Of a DNA stretch of 64,000 nt, positions 63,667 to 64,000 are shown one piece after another. The notes under the pieces are model-generated. The model saw only the letters and a list, made by a program, of their open reading frames with translations. It was not told the DNA's origin and did no database searches. Location of the stretch: positions 1,984,001 to 2,048,000 of the forward strand of contig NZ_CP012831.1 in assembly GCF_001307275.1 (NCBI RefSeq). Direction: 5' to 3'. Position numbers and translations under genes: made by a program. Within the stretch, counting starts at the first letter, position 1. Each line of letters begins with the position of its first letter. This DNA comes from Pseudomonas fluorescens. Lineage in GTDB: Bacteria; Pseudomonadota; Gammaproteobacteria; Pseudomonadales; Pseudomonadaceae.

Positions 63667-64000
63667 TTGACTGCAGCGACCATCAACAGCCTGTTCTTGA
63701 TCGGCGCGTTGCTGGTAGGTGCGAGCATCCTGGTCAGTTCTCTTTCGTCCCGCCTGGGCATCCCGATCCTGGTGATCATCCTGGCCGTGGGCATGGTGGC
63801 CGGTGTCGACGGCGCCGGTATTCTTTTCGATAACTACGCCACGGCTTATCTGGTCGGCAACCTCGCCTTGGCCGTCATCCTGCTGGACGGCGGCTTGCGC
63901 ACGCGGGTCTCGAGCTTTCGCGTGGCGCTGTGGCCGGCGTTGTCCCTGGCCACGGTCGGTGTGTTGATCACCACCGGGCTGACCGGATTGGCCGCGGCCT
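63667..64000 (+). CDS. nhaP2: NhaP2/CvrA-like potassium (or sodium)/proton antiporter (5' part only)
   Basis: The first 111 codons of a CPA1 antiporter run off the window. Translation from a TTG with GGAG eight bases upstream begins [20 protein letters not shown], followed by helices [20 protein letters not shown] and [20 protein letters not shown], which match the N-terminus of NhaP2 (CvrA). Such proteins exchange K+ or Na+ for H+ at the inner membrane and carry a C-terminal cytoplasmic TrkA-C domain, not visible here. PAO1 PA5021 occupies the equivalent place after the acyl-CoA dehydrogenase. Confidence 0.85.
   Translation, partial: MTAATINSLFLIGALLVGASILVSSLSSRLGIPILVIILAVGMVAGVDGAGILFDNYATAYLVGNLALAVILLDGGLRTRVSSFRVALWPALSLATVGVLITTGLTGLAAA

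Overview
The window is about 62% GC, almost fully coding, and reads as the chromosome of a Pseudomonas of the fluorescens group. Supporting this are the gene content and order (thiC, tolC, waaA, hldE, msbA, waaL, the LPS core cluster, glnE, aceEF, dipA, msrA and an nhaP2-like gene, which from memory follow roughly the P. aeruginosa PAO1 order PA4973 to PA5021) and many copies of two REP palindromes typical of fluorescens-group genomes (TGTGGGAGCGAGCTTGCTCG and GTGGCGAGGGAGCTTGCTCC). No tRNA, rRNA, CRISPR array, insertion sequence or prophage was seen.

Layout. 1-10.9 kb: thiamin genes (3' part of a cytX-like permease; thiC behind a TPP riboswitch), a TolC-type outer-membrane channel, the Kdo transferase WaaA, a divergent LysR regulator / SMR efflux pair with a palindromic operator, and a run of FAD oxidoreductase, aldo/keto reductase and an unknown protein. 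11-34.2 kb: the lipopolysaccharide core region, nearly all on the minus strand. waaF-waaC-waaG-waaP-wapP-wapQ-(tandem kinase) form one tightly overlapped operon that builds and phosphorylates the inner core. wapO-wapH-mig14-dnpA and then ssg, a membrane-anchored glycosyltransferase and wapR modify and extend the outer core. waaL and msbA ligate O antigen and flip lipid A-core, and hldE makes the heptose donor. Between msbA and hldE sits a two-gene sulfation module (sulfotransferase plus APS kinase). A low-GC islet between wapO and the kinase operon carries one small beta-trefoil-like protein. 34.2-35.2 kb: a tandem array of seven REPINs on a 135-bp period. 35.2-48.2 kb: glnE, divergent aceE-aceF behind two HexR-like palindromes, a PhoD-like phosphatase, the phosphodiesterase dipA, and msrA. 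48.4-52.1 kb: rlmJ and an orphan type VI secretion pair (vgrG plus a DUF4123 adaptor) with no visible cargo gene. 52.4-64 kb: a small DUF2165 membrane protein, divergent putP/putA with a cluster of GTTGCA PutA-type operators, an acyl-CoA dehydrogenase, a ZapA/ZapB-like pair, a methyl-accepting chemotaxis protein, and the start of an nhaP2-like antiporter.

The points most worth a second look are the sulfation module inside the LPS cluster, kinase-fold proteins that lack the catalytic Asp beside active LPS kinases, the terminator-like hairpin directly upstream of waaF, the tandem REPIN array, the low-GC islet, the cargo-less vgrG pair, and the operator arrangements at aceE and put. Function calls rest on reading motifs and on family knowledge. 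No database search was run.
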